Shown piece after piece: positions 1 to 6,419 of a stretch of DNA of 15,431 nt; position 1 is the stretch's first letter, and every line of letters starts with the position of its first letter. The stretch comes from Ruminococcus sp. (lineage in GTDB: Bacteria > Bacillota > Clostridia > Oscillospirales > Ruminococcaceae). A model generated the notes under the pieces. That model was not told where the DNA came from. It did no database searches and saw only the letters and a list, made by a program, of their open reading frames with translations. The translations under genes were made by a program, and so were the position numbers. The DNA lies in NCBI GenBank assembly GCA_017544125.1, contig JAFYET010000047.1, positions 1 through 15,431 on the forward strand, in the 5' to 3' direction.

Positions 1-329
1 AGATCCTCTGCGTAAGCGGCAACTGCGACTTTACCGAGGAACATTTAAGCACCGATGTTGCCGTTGTGGGCGGCGTGAAGATATTCTTTACCCACGGGCA
101 CAGGCATGATGTGCGCTTTACCAACGCAAAGGTGCGCTTAAAGGGCAAGGAGCTGGGTGCGAAGATAGTTCTCTACGGGCATACCCACTGCCGCTACTAT
201 GAATACATAGACGGCATACATCTTCTGAACCCCGGCAGTGCTGCGCAGCCCCGTGACGGGCTGCCGCCGAGCTATGCTTTTATCGACATAACACCAAAGG
301 GCATTATGTGCGCCCATGTTGACTTATAA
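1..329 (+). CDS. YfcE-type metallophosphoesterase, 3' part (5' end outside window)
   Basis: The reading frame is open from base 3 through the left edge, so the gene begins upstream and about 108 C-terminal residues are visible. It shows the calcineurin-like phosphoesterase signature of the YfcE/MJ0936 group in order: SGNCD (metal-ligand Asn), THGH, GHTH (metal-binding His pair) and LNPGS. These families bind two divalent metals and hydrolyse phosphodiesters; the natural substrate is usually unknown. A GTG at 66 is inside the conserved domain and is not the true start, because the GNCD motif lies upstream of it. The protein is probably cytosolic. The next gene follows after about 30 bases with its own ribosome site, suggesting co-transcription. 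The family call is secure; the substrate is not known. Confidence 0.9.
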   Translation, partial: ILCVSGNCDFTEEHLSTDVAVVGGVKIFFTHGHRHDVRFTNAKVRLKGKELGAKIVLYGHTHCRYYEYIDGIHLLNPGSAAQPRDGLPPSYAFIDITPKGIMCAHVDL

Positions 330-359
330 TATGCAGAAAACCGAAAAAGGGTGATTGCG

Positions 360-626
360 GTGAAAGACCCCAACAAGGCAAAGGGAATAATGTATGTGAT
401 TATGTTTGCGGGCTTTGTGCCTTTCGGCATAGGCAGTGCTTTTATGGAGGATATACCGTGGCTTGCTGTGATATTTTTTCTGCTGGGCGGTGCGCTGTTT
501 ATTGCCTCGCTCGTTTACGGCATAAAAAACGTCAGATGCCCTCACTGCGGGCAGATTCAGAACCTGAAGCTCTGGCCCATAACCACCTGCCCCTACTGCA
601 AGAAGAGAGTTGACAGGCTGTATTAA
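360..626 (+). CDS. Small membrane protein with C-terminal zinc ribbon
   Basis: I do not recognise a named family. The 88-residue product has two hydrophobic helices (about residues 9-29 and 33-55) and then a short soluble tail with two CPxC knuckles, CPHC at 60-63 and CPYC at 77-80. This is a four-cysteine zinc-ribbon layout. The GTG at 360 is chosen over the in-frame GTG at 351 because the purine-rich GAAAAAGGG (343-351) lies 8 bases before it and would overlap the upstream candidate. The gene sits between the phosphoesterase and the nucleotidyltransferase on the same strand with short gaps, so it is probably in their operon. The ribbon likely binds zinc. Nothing visible indicates a partner or substrate. 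Confidence 0.75.
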   Translation: MKDPNKAKGIMYVIMFAGFVPFGIGSAFMEDIPWLAVIFFLLGGALFIASLVYGIKNVRCPHCGQIQNLKLWPITTCPYCKKRVDRLY

Positions 627-669
627 AAGCGTGCTGTGGTTTATCGCAGCCGAGTAACGGGGGATAGAT

Positions 670-1509
670 ATGACGGACAGATACGGCGACATAAAAAAGC
701 GGCTTTTGGAATATGCCGCAAAGGACGGGGACATAGAGTGCATAGCCGCTATCGGCTCGAGCACGAGGGCAGACATAACAGCCGATGAATACTCCGACCT
801 TGATTTGTTTATAGTGACCAAAAATACGGACAGCTGGCTTTCGGGCGGATACCCTGCAAGGCTTGGCAGCGTAAGCATTGCTTTCACCGAGCCGACACTC
901 GGCGGCGGAATGGAATACAGAGCCATCTACGATGATGACAGAGATGTTGATATGATAATACTGACACCTGTGCAGTTTGAGGCGTGCATAAAGGACGGCA
1001 CGGCGCAGTGGGTGATGAACAGAGGGGTCGAGCTTCTTGCCGATAAGTCGGGCTTTGGCTCGCTGATAGAGCAGTATGTGACCCGCAAAACAGACCCGCC
1101 GCATATGAGCGAGGCTGAGTTTATAAACATGGTGAATGACTTTTACTTCCACAACATATGGGCGTGCAAAAAGCTCAGGCGAGGTGAGCTTTGGAGCGCT
1201 AAGATGTGTGTAGACAGTTACCTTAAAAAGCACCTGCTAAAGATCATCGAGCTTTACTGCTATAACAAAAACGGCACCGATGTTTGGCACGACGGGCGGT
1301 TTTTAGACAGCTGGGCTGAGGGCTTTATACTCGATGAGCTTAAGGGCTGCTTTGCACATTACGACAAGGCTGACATCAAAGCTGCCCTTGATGCCACTCA
1401 CAGGCTGTTTGCAAGGCTTGGAAGAGAGTGTGCGCAGATGCTTGGGTTCACATACCCCGAGAGTGCTGAGAAATGCGCCGGAAGATATCTTGAAAATGCC
1501 GAGAATTAA
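670..1509 (+). CDS. ANT(6)-like aminoglycoside adenylyltransferase family protein
   Basis: The 279-residue protein matches the layout of the streptomycin 6-adenylyltransferase (AadE/ANT(6)) family. This is a DNA polymerase beta-type nucleotidyltransferase domain followed by a helical domain. The active-site signature is present: GSSTRAD at 29-35, the paired acids D43 and D45 in a SDLDLF strand, and a third acid at D94 in RDVDMII. All three metal ligands are intact, so it is probably catalytically active. The C-terminal half carries the family-type LKKHLLKIIELY and WHDGRFLDSW stretches. A strong ribosome site (GGGGGA) lies 7 bases before the ATG. Family members transfer AMP from ATP to streptomycin, but many chromosomal relatives in gut Clostridia have no demonstrated resistance role. 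Base composition resembles its neighbours and no mobile element flanks it, so it looks resident. Confidence 0.85.
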   Translation: MTDRYGDIKKRLLEYAAKDGDIECIAAIGSSTRADITADEYSDLDLFIVTKNTDSWLSGGYPARLGSVSIAFTEPTLGGGMEYRAIYDDDRDVDMIILTPVQFEACIKDGTAQWVMNRGVELLADKSGFGSLIEQYVTRKTDPPHMSEAEFINMVNDFYFHNIWACKKLRRGELWSAKMCVDSYLKKHLLKIIELYCYNKNGTDVWHDGRFLDSWAEGFILDELKGCFAHYDKADIKAALDATHRLFARLGRECAQMLGFTYPESAEKCAGRYLENAEN

Positions 1510-1520
1510 CAATATATACA

Positions 1521-1549
1521 TTGACAAAAGGCAATGAAAGTGATATAAT
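1521..1549 (+). promoter_or_regulatory. Sigma-A promoter of the queuosine operon
   Basis: The -35 box TTGACA (1521-1526) and the -10 box TATAAT (1544-1549) are both perfect and separated by exactly 17 bases. A TGA just before the -10 gives an extended -10. Transcription should start near 1556, a few bases before the riboswitch stem. Confidence 0.93.
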
Positions 1550-1561
1550 GATTTCTCGTAA

Positions 1562-1605
1562 CGACAGTTCGTTTGCGCCATCCTGTCGATAAACAAAACC
1601 AGGGC
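1562..1605 (+). promoter_or_regulatory. preQ1-I-type riboswitch aptamer
   Basis: A perfect 6-bp stem P1 (CGACAG 1562-1567 with CTGTCG 1583-1588) closes a 15-base loop and is followed by the A-rich tail TAAACAAAACCAGG (1590-1603). This is the compact layout of class I preQ1 riboswitches: stem, C-containing loop, then an AACAAAAC-type tail that folds back into the loop as an H-type pseudoknot. Here GCC in the loop (1577-1579) can pair with GGC at 1603-1605. The tail closely resembles the type II subgroup, from memory of the Thermoanaerobacter example. Its place just upstream of queD supports sensing of preQ1, the operon's product. Ligand binding is inferred. Confidence 0.8.
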
Positions 1606-1622
1606 AGTTGATATGAAGCTAT

Positions 1623-1644
1623 ACATGGGGGTGAGCCCCTGTGT
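1623..1644 (+). promoter_or_regulatory. Expression-platform hairpin after the preQ1 aptamer
   Basis: A 9-bp stem (1623-1631 with 1636-1644, including two G-U pairs) with a UGAG tetraloop is followed by a short pyrimidine run. Its 3' arm, CCCTG at 1637-1641, can alternatively pair with CAGGG at 1600-1604 in the aptamer tail. The same GGG is needed for the aptamer pseudoknot. The two pairings are mutually exclusive, as expected of a switch. The exact mechanism is inferred. Confidence 0.55.
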
Positions 1645-1653
1645 TTTCTTTGT

Positions 1654-1679
1654 GCGCTGCTTTATGCGGCGCTTTTTTT
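1654..1679 (+). terminator. Intrinsic terminator in the queD leader
   Basis: GCGCTGC (1654-1660) pairs over 7 bp, with one G-U, to GCGGCGC (1666-1672) around a TTTAT loop. A run of seven T (1673-1679) follows. It lies between the aptamer and the queD ribosome site GGAGG (1682-1686), so control is most likely by transcription termination. Confidence 0.85.
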
Positions 1680-1693
1680 ATGGAGGTTAGTTT

Positions 1694-2119
1694 ATGAATA
1701 AACTCGTGACATCTGCGGCATTTGACAGCGCACATTTTCTTGCGGGGTATAAGGGCAAGTGCAGAAATATACACGGTCACCGCTGGACGGTAAGGGTAAC
1801 TGTCTGCGGTGATGAGCTTATACCCGAGGGCGAGAAGAAGGGAATGCTTATTGATTTTGCAGACCTGAAATCGGCAGTAAGGGCGCTTGCTGACAGGCTC
1901 GACCACACGCTTATATATGAAGCAGGCAGCTTAAAGGCTGCGACCCTTGCGGCTTTTAAGGACGAGGGGTTTGCGCTTACAGAGGTGCCGTTCAGACCGA
2001 CAGCCGAGAATTTCGCAAGGTTCTTTTTTGATGAGCTCAAAGGTGCAGGTCTTTCGGTTTGCAGGGTGGAGGTCTTTGAAACGCCTGACAACTGTGCTGT
2101 ATACGAGGTGGAAGCATGA
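1694..2119 (+). CDS. queD: 6-carboxy-5,6,7,8-tetrahydropterin synthase QueD
   Basis: QueD converts 7,8-dihydroneopterin triphosphate to 6-carboxytetrahydropterin, the second step of queuosine precursor synthesis in the cytosol. The 141 residues carry the expected motifs. The zinc ligands are H14, H27 and H29 (SAHF and NIHGHRW). The catalytic cysteine is C23, four residues before H27. D70-H71 (LDHT) is the catalytic pair, and E129 (VFETPDN) is the pterin-anchoring acid. The cysteine separates QueD from eukaryotic-type PTPS enzymes used for biopterin. The ribosome site GGAGG (1682-1686) lies 7 bases before the ATG. The gene is first in the riboswitch-controlled operon. Its last four bases ATGA overlap the start of queE, indicating translational coupling. 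Confidence 0.95.
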   Translation: MNKLVTSAAFDSAHFLAGYKGKCRNIHGHRWTVRVTVCGDELIPEGEKKGMLIDFADLKSAVRALADRLDHTLIYEAGSLKAATLAAFKDEGFALTEVPFRPTAENFARFFFDELKGAGLSVCRVEVFETPDNCAVYEVEA

Positions 2120-2784
2120 GCAGCTTAAAACTTGTTGAGAGCTTTGTGAGCATAAACGGCGAGGGGCAGATGGCAGGGGCTTTGGCGCTGTTTCTGCGCT
2201 TTGCAGGCTGCAACTTAAGATGCGACTGGTGTGACACCTCCTGGGCGAATGAGAAGGACACGAAATACGAGCTTGCGAGCATTTCACGCCTTTGCGGTAT
2301 CGCAAGGCAGGCAATAGAGCAGCAGGGTGTAAAGTGCGTTACCCTCACGGGCGGCGAGCCGCTTTTGCAGGAGGGGATAGGGGAGCTTATAGAAGCCCTC
2401 ACCAAGCTCGGGCTGCGTGTTGAGATAGAGACTAACGGCTCGGTTGACATTGCACCCTTTATGAAAAGGTGCAGACCAGTGTTTACCGTTGATTACAAGC
2501 TGCCGTCAAGCAAGATGGAGCGGCATATGTTTACCGACAACATTGCACTTTTAAAGGATTGGGACTCGCTCAAATTCGTATGCGGCTCGGTGCAGGACTT
2601 AAATAGGGCAGCGCAGATAATAGAGCAGTATAAACCGCAGTGCAGGGTGTTTTTAAGCCCGGTATTCGGCAGAATAGACCCTGCGGATATGGTGGAATTT
2701 ATGAAAGAGCATAAGCTCGGCAGCGCAAGGCTGCAATTACAGCTTCACAAGATAATATGGCACCCCGATGCAAGGGGAGTATAA
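2116..2784 (+). CDS. queE: 7-carboxy-7-deazaguanine synthase QueE (radical SAM)
   Basis: QueE is a radical SAM enzyme that rearranges 6-carboxytetrahydropterin to 7-carboxy-7-deazaguanine. The 222-residue protein has the iron-sulfur cluster motif CxxxCxxC at C32, C36 and C39, in the standard spacing. The N-terminal INGEG (13-17) is typical of QueE, TGGEP at 78-82 is the SAM-binding stretch, and EIETNGS follows. Its length is normal for the family. The start ATG overlaps the queD stop by four bases. The gene ends one base before the folE ribosome site, so this part of the operon is tightly packed. Confidence 0.95.
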   Translation: MSSLKLVESFVSINGEGQMAGALALFLRFAGCNLRCDWCDTSWANEKDTKYELASISRLCGIARQAIEQQGVKCVTLTGGEPLLQEGIGELIEALTKLGLRVEIETNGSVDIAPFMKRCRPVFTVDYKLPSSKMERHMFTDNIALLKDWDSLKFVCGSVQDLNRAAQIIEQYKPQCRVFLSPVFGRIDPADMVEFMKEHKLGSARLQLQLHKIIWHPDARGV

Positions 2785-2794
2785 GGAGATAACA

Positions 2795-3355
2795 ATGGAC
2801 AGAGAAAAAATGGAATACCACATAAGAGGGCTGCTTGAAGCGATAGGCGAGGACCCCGACAGAGAGGGCTTGAAAGAGACACCTGCAAGGGTTGCGGCTA
2901 TGTTTGAAGAGGTGCTCGAAGGCACTAAATACACAAACCACGAGATCGCTAAGATGTTTGGCAAGACATTCTCGGCGGAGGACATTGGTGCTGATGAGGC
3001 GATAGTGATGAAGGACATTACCGTGTTCAGCTACTGCGAGCATCACATGGCGCTTATGTATGATATGACGGTGAATGTAGCATACATACCCAAGGGCAGA
3101 GTACTGGGGCTCAGCAAGATAGCAAGAATATGCGACATGGCGGCAAAGAGGCTGCAGTTGCAGGAGAGGCTCGGGCGTGACATAGCGCAGATAATTGCCG
3201 AAGCCACAGGCTCAGACGATGTGGGGGTAACTATCAGGGGCTCACACAGCTGTATGACCGCAAGGGGCATAAAAAACGCATCAGCCCGCACCGAGACAAA
3301 GACATACCTCGGGCGCTTTAAGACAGAGCAGAGCCTTAAAGACCTGCTCGTATGA
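2795..3355 (+). CDS. folE: GTP cyclohydrolase I FolE
   Basis: FolE converts GTP to 7,8-dihydroneopterin triphosphate, the first step shared by folate and queuosine synthesis. The 186-residue protein shows the family signatures: EDPDREGLKETPARV near residues 19-33, the zinc site YCEHH (C81, H84), VAYIPKGRVLGLSKIAR, QLQERL, and SHSCMTARG giving the third zinc ligand C153. I take ATG 2795 rather than the in-frame ATG 2768, because AAGGAG (2783-2788) lies 6 bases before 2795 and the upstream codons fall inside queE. Lying between queE and queC, it probably serves as the queuosine-dedicated source of dihydroneopterin triphosphate. A further folate-pathway copy elsewhere is possible but not visible. 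Confidence 0.95.
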   Translation: MDREKMEYHIRGLLEAIGEDPDREGLKETPARVAAMFEEVLEGTKYTNHEIAKMFGKTFSAEDIGADEAIVMKDITVFSYCEHHMALMYDMTVNVAYIPKGRVLGLSKIARICDMAAKRLQLQERLGRDIAQIIAEATGSDDVGVTIRGSHSCMTARGIKNASARTETKTYLGRFKTEQSLKDLLV

Positions 3356-3370
3356 TATGGGGTAGATGCT

Positions 3371-3811
3371 ATGGAAAAACGAACTGAGCCAAAAACGATA
3401 AAACGAAAGGATTACATAAAGGTACTCATACTATTAGGGGTAATGACTATTGCGATGCCGCTGGTGCTTTTTCTCAAAGCGTATATGAGCGGCTTTGGCG
3501 CACGCTCACTCGGCACACCCCAGGAATGCACAGCGATAAGCATAAAGAGCGTATCAAAGGGCAGGACCTCAGAGTATGTAACAACATTTGTGACAGAGAG
3601 CGGCACGCAGGTAGAGGCGGCTACAACGAACAAAGACTACGTCGGCAGAAAGACGACCCTGCTTGTATATGAAAAAGAGGGCGCTCGACAGGAATTCGAG
3701 CTGCCGAAGATCACGATGATATATTACGTAATGATAGGGCTTATCGTGGTGTGCTGGGGGTCGTTTTTATACTACCGCATCACAAAGAAATTCATAGTTA
3801 TCAAGGAGTAA
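3371..3811 (+). CDS. DUF3592-like membrane protein embedded in the queuosine operon
   Basis: The 146-residue product has a basic cytosolic N-terminus, a membrane helix at about 17-36, an extracytoplasmic domain of roughly 75 residues rich in beta-prone Thr and Val, a second helix at about 113-134, and a short basic tail. This layout resembles DUF3592 proteins, whose function is unknown. It contains no catalytic motif I recognise. It sits 15 bases after folE and its stop codon is four bases before the queC start, sharing the operon's leader and promoter. The ribosome site (GGGG near 3359) is weaker than those of its neighbours, so lower expression is likely. A role in transport or salvage of a queuosine precursor would be a guess from position only. 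Confidence 0.8.
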   Translation: MEKRTEPKTIKRKDYIKVLILLGVMTIAMPLVLFLKAYMSGFGARSLGTPQECTAISIKSVSKGRTSEYVTTFVTESGTQVEAATTNKDYVGRKTTLLVYEKEGARQEFELPKITMIYYVMIGLIVVCWGSFLYYRITKKFIVIKE

Positions 3812-3815
3812 TGAT

Positions 3816-4496
3816 ATGAAAGCACTTGTATTGTTTTCGGGCGGGCTTGACAGCTCGACCTGCCTGGCGCTTGCGATAAAGGAACACGGAAGAGATAACG
3901 TCTTAGCACTTTCTGTATTTTACGGGCAGAAGCACGACAAGGAGATAGCTGCTGCAAGTGCTGTTGCCAAGCACTACGGCGTTAAGTGGCAGATTCTTGA
4001 CCTTGCAAAGATATTTGAGGGGTCAGACTGCACGCTGCTAAAGGGCAGCGAGGGCGAGATACCCAAGGAGAGCTACGCCGAGCAGCTGACAATGACACAG
4101 GGCAAGCCCGTATCGACCTACGTGCCTTTCAGAAACGGGCTGTTTTTATCATCAGCGGCGAGCATTGCGCTTTCAAACGGCTGCTCTTTGATATACTACG
4201 GCGCACATTCTGACGATGCGGCAGGCAACGCCTACCCCGATTGTTCGGAGAAGTTCAACAACGCCATGAACGAGGCGATATTCACAGGCAGCGGTGAGCA
4301 GCTTAGCATAAAGGCACCCTTTGTGGGCATTACCAAGGCTGATGTGGTTAAGCTCGGGCATGAGTTGGGCGTACCATTTGAGCTGACCTGGAGCTGCTAC
4401 GAGGGGGGAGATAAGCCCTGTGGCGTGTGCGGCACCTGCCGTGACAGGGCGGCAGCCTTTGAGAAAAACGGGCTTACAGACCCGCTCATGGGTTAG
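3816..4496 (+). CDS. queC: 7-cyano-7-deazaguanine (preQ0) synthase QueC
   Basis: QueC uses ATP and ammonia to turn 7-carboxy-7-deazaguanine into the nitrile preQ0. The 226-residue protein opens with the ATP-pyrophosphatase loop SGGLDSS (8-14). It ends with the four-cysteine zinc site C194, C202, C205 and C208 (SCYEGG..PCGVCGTC), which is diagnostic of the family. VPFRNGLFLSSAAS and YGAHSDDAAGNAYPDC are further QueC blocks. The ribosome site AAGGAG (3803-3808) lies inside the end of the preceding gene, 7 bases before the ATG, pointing to coupled translation. Length is as usual. Confidence 0.96.
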   Translation: MKALVLFSGGLDSSTCLALAIKEHGRDNVLALSVFYGQKHDKEIAAASAVAKHYGVKWQILDLAKIFEGSDCTLLKGSEGEIPKESYAEQLTMTQGKPVSTYVPFRNGLFLSSAASIALSNGCSLIYYGAHSDDAAGNAYPDCSEKFNNAMNEAIFTGSGEQLSIKAPFVGITKADVVKLGHELGVPFELTWSCYEGGDKPCGVCGTCRDRAAAFEKNGLTDPLMG

Positions 4497-4556
4497 TTAA
4501 CAGTTAACAGGTAACAGCTGAGGTGCGCCTGCGGCGCAATATGCCCATTCGGGCGA
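4497..4556 (+). repeat. REP-like intergenic element between queC and queF
   Basis: The queC-queF gap starts with near-tandem copies of a TAACAG hexamer (roughly 4498-4517). Two compact hairpins follow: TGCGCC-TGC-GGCGCA (4524-4538, perfect 6 bp) and GCCC-ATTC-GGGC (4543-4554). No T-run follows either hairpin, so they do not look like terminators. Tandem short repeats plus paired GC hairpins in a gene gap resemble REP-type dispersed elements. Other genomic copies cannot be checked here. Confidence 0.5.
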
Positions 4557-4590
4557 TGAATTACGAGCATATATACAAGGAGAAAACAAG

Positions 4591-5088
4591 ATGGCAGGAA
4601 GAAATGATAACGAAAAGGGCAGCATAACACTTCTCGGCTCGCAGGGGACGAAATACGGCTTTGAATACTCGCCGCAGGTGCTGGAGACTTTCCCGAACAA
4701 GCACCCCGACAGAGACTACTTTGTCAAGTTCAACTGCCCCGAGTTCACATCGCTTTGCCCGATAACAGGGCAGCCTGATTTTGCGACGATATACATATCC
4801 TACGTGCCTGACATAAAAATGGTAGAGAGCAAGTCGCTTAAGCTCTATCTGTTCAGCTTTAGAAACCACGGCGACTTTCACGAGGACTGCGTAAACATCA
4901 TCATGAACGACCTTATAGCACTTATGGAGCCAAAATACATCGAGGTATGGGGCAAGTTCCTGCCCCGTGGCGGCATATCAATTGACCCTTACTGCAACTA
5001 CGGCAGGAAAGGTACCAAGTGGGAGGCTGTTGCATGGGACAGGCTGACGCACCACGATATGTTCCCCGAGGAGGTAAACAACAGGTGA
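4591..5088 (+). CDS. queF: NADPH-dependent preQ0 reductase QueF
   Basis: QueF reduces the nitrile of preQ0 to the aminomethyl group of preQ1, the last step before insertion into tRNA by Tgt. The 165-residue protein is the short, unimodular (Bacillus-type) form. It carries the nucleophile C56 in [12 protein letters not shown] with the acid D63. The family signature [13 protein letters not shown] spans 79-91 and HE (97-98) follows. The ribosome site AAGGAG (4577-4582) is 8 bases before the ATG. The 94-base gap from queC holds a REP-like element and no promoter I can see, so it is probably the last gene of the riboswitch operon. Its product preQ1 is the likely ligand of the leader. Confidence 0.95.
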   Translation: MAGRNDNEKGSITLLGSQGTKYGFEYSPQVLETFPNKHPDRDYFVKFNCPEFTSLCPITGQPDFATIYISYVPDIKMVESKSLKLYLFSFRNHGDFHEDCVNIIMNDLIALMEPKYIEVWGKFLPRGGISIDPYCNYGRKGTKWEAVAWDRLTHHDMFPEEVNNR

Positions 5089-5144
5089 TGTGAGTGCATT
5101 GCCGAAAGCATAAAGCACAAAATATTGGACAGTAAGAATAAAAC

Positions 5145-5191
5145 AGCCGAGCAGGCTTTCCGCCAAAAATGGGGGAGCCGGCTCGGCTTTT
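5145..5191. terminator. Bidirectional terminator between queF and the convergent gene
   Basis: AGCCGAGCAGGCT (5145-5157) pairs with AGCCGGCTCGGCT (5176-5188) over 12 of 13 positions. T's follow on the plus strand and A's precede the stem. The A-stem-T layout can terminate both the queF operon and the minus-strand transcript ending at 5201. Confidence 0.8.
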
Positions 5192-5200
5192 GCTATGCTG

Positions 5201-5503
5201 TTATATTTCATCATCGCTGTCAAGCCCGTGATTTAGCACGTTGTTATAGGCTTCGTTGGCTTTCAGGCTTTCTTTTCTGTCACGCCACCTGTCGATGTCG
5301 CTTTTTATAGCTATCATCTCATCTGCGATAAGCTCGATGCTTTCGGGTCTAACGTGGTAAAGGTATGAAGTCATGCGCTCGATGCCCTTGGGGCTGCCTA
5401 TATCACGGGCTACCATATCACCGAGCTCGGCAGGGAAGCCGAGGCTTGTGAGAGCTTTTATAAGCCTGTCATAGGCGCTGCGCCAGTTTGATTTACTGTC
5501 CAT
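5201..5503 (-). CDS. Small helical protein of unknown function, downstream of sfsA
   Basis: The 100-residue product is predicted to be soluble, helical and charged. It has no signal peptide, membrane segment or cysteine motif. I recognise no named domain, though the central block (GDMVARDIGSPKGIERM, then ADEMIAIKSDIDRWRDRKES) has the look of a conserved Firmicutes protein rather than a random frame. The start ATG (5501-5503) is three bases after the sfsA stop. The ribosome site GAGGG overlaps the end of sfsA, so the two are translationally coupled. It is read toward the shared terminator at 5145-5191. No function is assigned. Confidence 0.75.
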   Translation of the reverse strand: MDSKSNWRSAYDRLIKALTSLGFPAELGDMVARDIGSPKGIERMTSYLYHVRPESIELIADEMIAIKSDIDRWRDRKESLKANEAYNNVLNHGLDSDDEI

Positions 5504-5506
5504 ATT

Positions 5507-6172
5507 TTATCCCTCAATCATTTCTGTAATAACAAGGCTGTCAGGCTCGGCGTGGCAGGTGAAAAACAGCACCCGAACACCCGCTGCCTTAGCATCGGCA
5601 AGCGCCTTGGCAAACTCAGCGTGGGTAGCGGTATTGGGGCGCACCTCTTTAACGCCGTCTGTCTGTATAACAAAGCCTATTGCCGCATTGAAGCCCTCGC
5701 TGCCGGCTTTTATAAGCTCACGGATATGCTTTACCCCACGCTCGGTGGGCGCATCGGGGAAGTAGCCGATACCGTCAATTTCAAGAGTGCAGCCCTTGAT
5801 TTCGAGGAGGTATTTTTCCTTGCCTCTCTCCATATAAAAATCTACCCGTGAGCTGCCGTAGGTATACTCGGGGATAATCTTATCAAAGCCCTGCGCATCA
5901 AGCCATTCACTCATGACTTTATTGGGTGCCTGGCTGTCGATGTTAAAGAGCGCACCCGTGCTCTTACGCACTGCGACCAGGTCATATCTTGTCTTTCTGC
6001 CCGCTGTTTTAGGCTCGGTCAGCCACACCTCGCAGCCAGGTATCAGCAGCTCTTTACAGCGCCCCGTGTTCTTGACGTGGACGGTCTCTTTCTGCCCGCC
6101 CAGCTCCACCTCTGCGATAAAGCGGTTAGGGCGGGAGAGGAATATGGCTTTAGTGATGTTTGGGTAGGTCAT
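5507..6172 (-). CDS. sfsA: SfsA family protein (sugar fermentation stimulation protein homologue)
   Basis: The 221-residue protein matches SfsA over its full length. An N-terminal OB-like region contains RFIAEVEL and HVKNTGRCKELL, and DSQAPNKVMSEWL follows. A nuclease-like core has E102, VDF with D111, LLEIKG with E124 and K126, and FPDAPTERG. The D..ExK pattern is of the PD-(D/E)xK type. E. coli SfsA binds DNA and was isolated as affecting maltose metabolism, but its true role is unclear. The ribosome site AAAGGAG is 6 bases before the ATG, and a good promoter lies about 40 bases upstream. The gene leads a two-gene transcript with the small helical protein. Confidence 0.92.
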   Translation of the reverse strand: MTYPNITKAIFLSRPNRFIAEVELGGQKETVHVKNTGRCKELLIPGCEVWLTEPKTAGRKTRYDLVAVRKSTGALFNIDSQAPNKVMSEWLDAQGFDKIIPEYTYGSSRVDFYMERGKEKYLLEIKGCTLEIDGIGYFPDAPTERGVKHIRELIKAGSEGFNAAIGFVIQTDGVKEVRPNTATHAEFAKALADAKAAGVRVLFFTCHAEPDSLVITEMIEG

Positions 6173-6211
6173 GGGGTGCTCCTTTATACTTTGTGGGTTT
6201 TGTCAAGATAT

Positions 6212-6240
6212 ATTATAGCACAATTCGGGCGGGGTTGCAA
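6212..6240 (-). promoter_or_regulatory. Promoter of sfsA
   Basis: On the minus strand, -35 TTGCAA (6240-6235) and -10 TATAAT (6217-6212) are separated by 17 bases. The start is expected near 6205, giving a leader of about 33 bases. Confidence 0.8.
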
Positions 6241-6254
6241 GTAATGATGTATAT

Positions 6255-6298
6255 AAAAAGAAAAAGCCCTGAAAGGCGTGGCTGCGCCGTTTCAGAGC
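6255..6298 (-). terminator. Terminator of the tRNA transcript
   Basis: Read on the minus strand, a stem of about 13 bp (6298-6285 with 6278-6266, one bulged base and one G-U) is followed by a T-rich run (complement of 6252-6265). It lies just after the tRNA-Leu CCA end. Confidence 0.88.
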
Positions 6299-6306
6299 TA
6301 TGTTGG

Positions 6307-6391
6307 TGGTGCGGATGACAGGACTTGAACCTGCACACCTTACGGCATTAGAACCTAAATCTAACGTGTCTGCCAATTTCACCACATCCGC
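6307..6391 (-). tRNA. tRNA-Leu (anticodon UAG)
   Basis: The minus strand folds as a class II tRNA. The acceptor stem is GCGGATG/CATCCGC. The anticodon stem TTAGA/TCTAA encloses the loop TTTAGGT, giving anticodon TAG, which reads leucine CUA-type codons. A variable arm follows (TGCCGTAAGGTGT), as expected for leucine. The T loop is GTTCAAGTC, the discriminator base is A, and the 3' CCA is encoded. Confidence 0.95.
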
Positions 6392-6419
6392 AAAAAAAGT
6401 GACCCACAAGCTATGGGTC
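6392..6419 (-). terminator. Possible weak terminator or processing hairpin between the two tRNAs
   Basis: On the minus strand GACCCA (6419-6414) pairs with TGGGTC (6406-6401) around a 7-base loop. It is followed by AC and seven T (6398-6392) that run straight into the tRNA-Leu 5' end. The stem is only 6 bp and offset by two bases from the T-run, so partial termination or tRNA processing are both possible. Confidence 0.4.

Noticed and set aside
324..1233. Two long minus-strand reading frames (324-926 and 532-1233)
   Set aside because: They lie opposite the nucleotidyltransferase and small membrane protein genes, which have motifs and ribosome sites. The minus frames have low-complexity, cysteine-rich translations with no domain.
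1562..1679. preQ1-II or preQ1-III class for the queD leader
   Set aside because: The compact single stem plus A-rich tail fits class I; the larger multi-stem classes do not match the spacing.
4524..4554. Hairpins after queC as terminators
   Set aside because: No T-run follows either stem and no promoter separates queC from queF.
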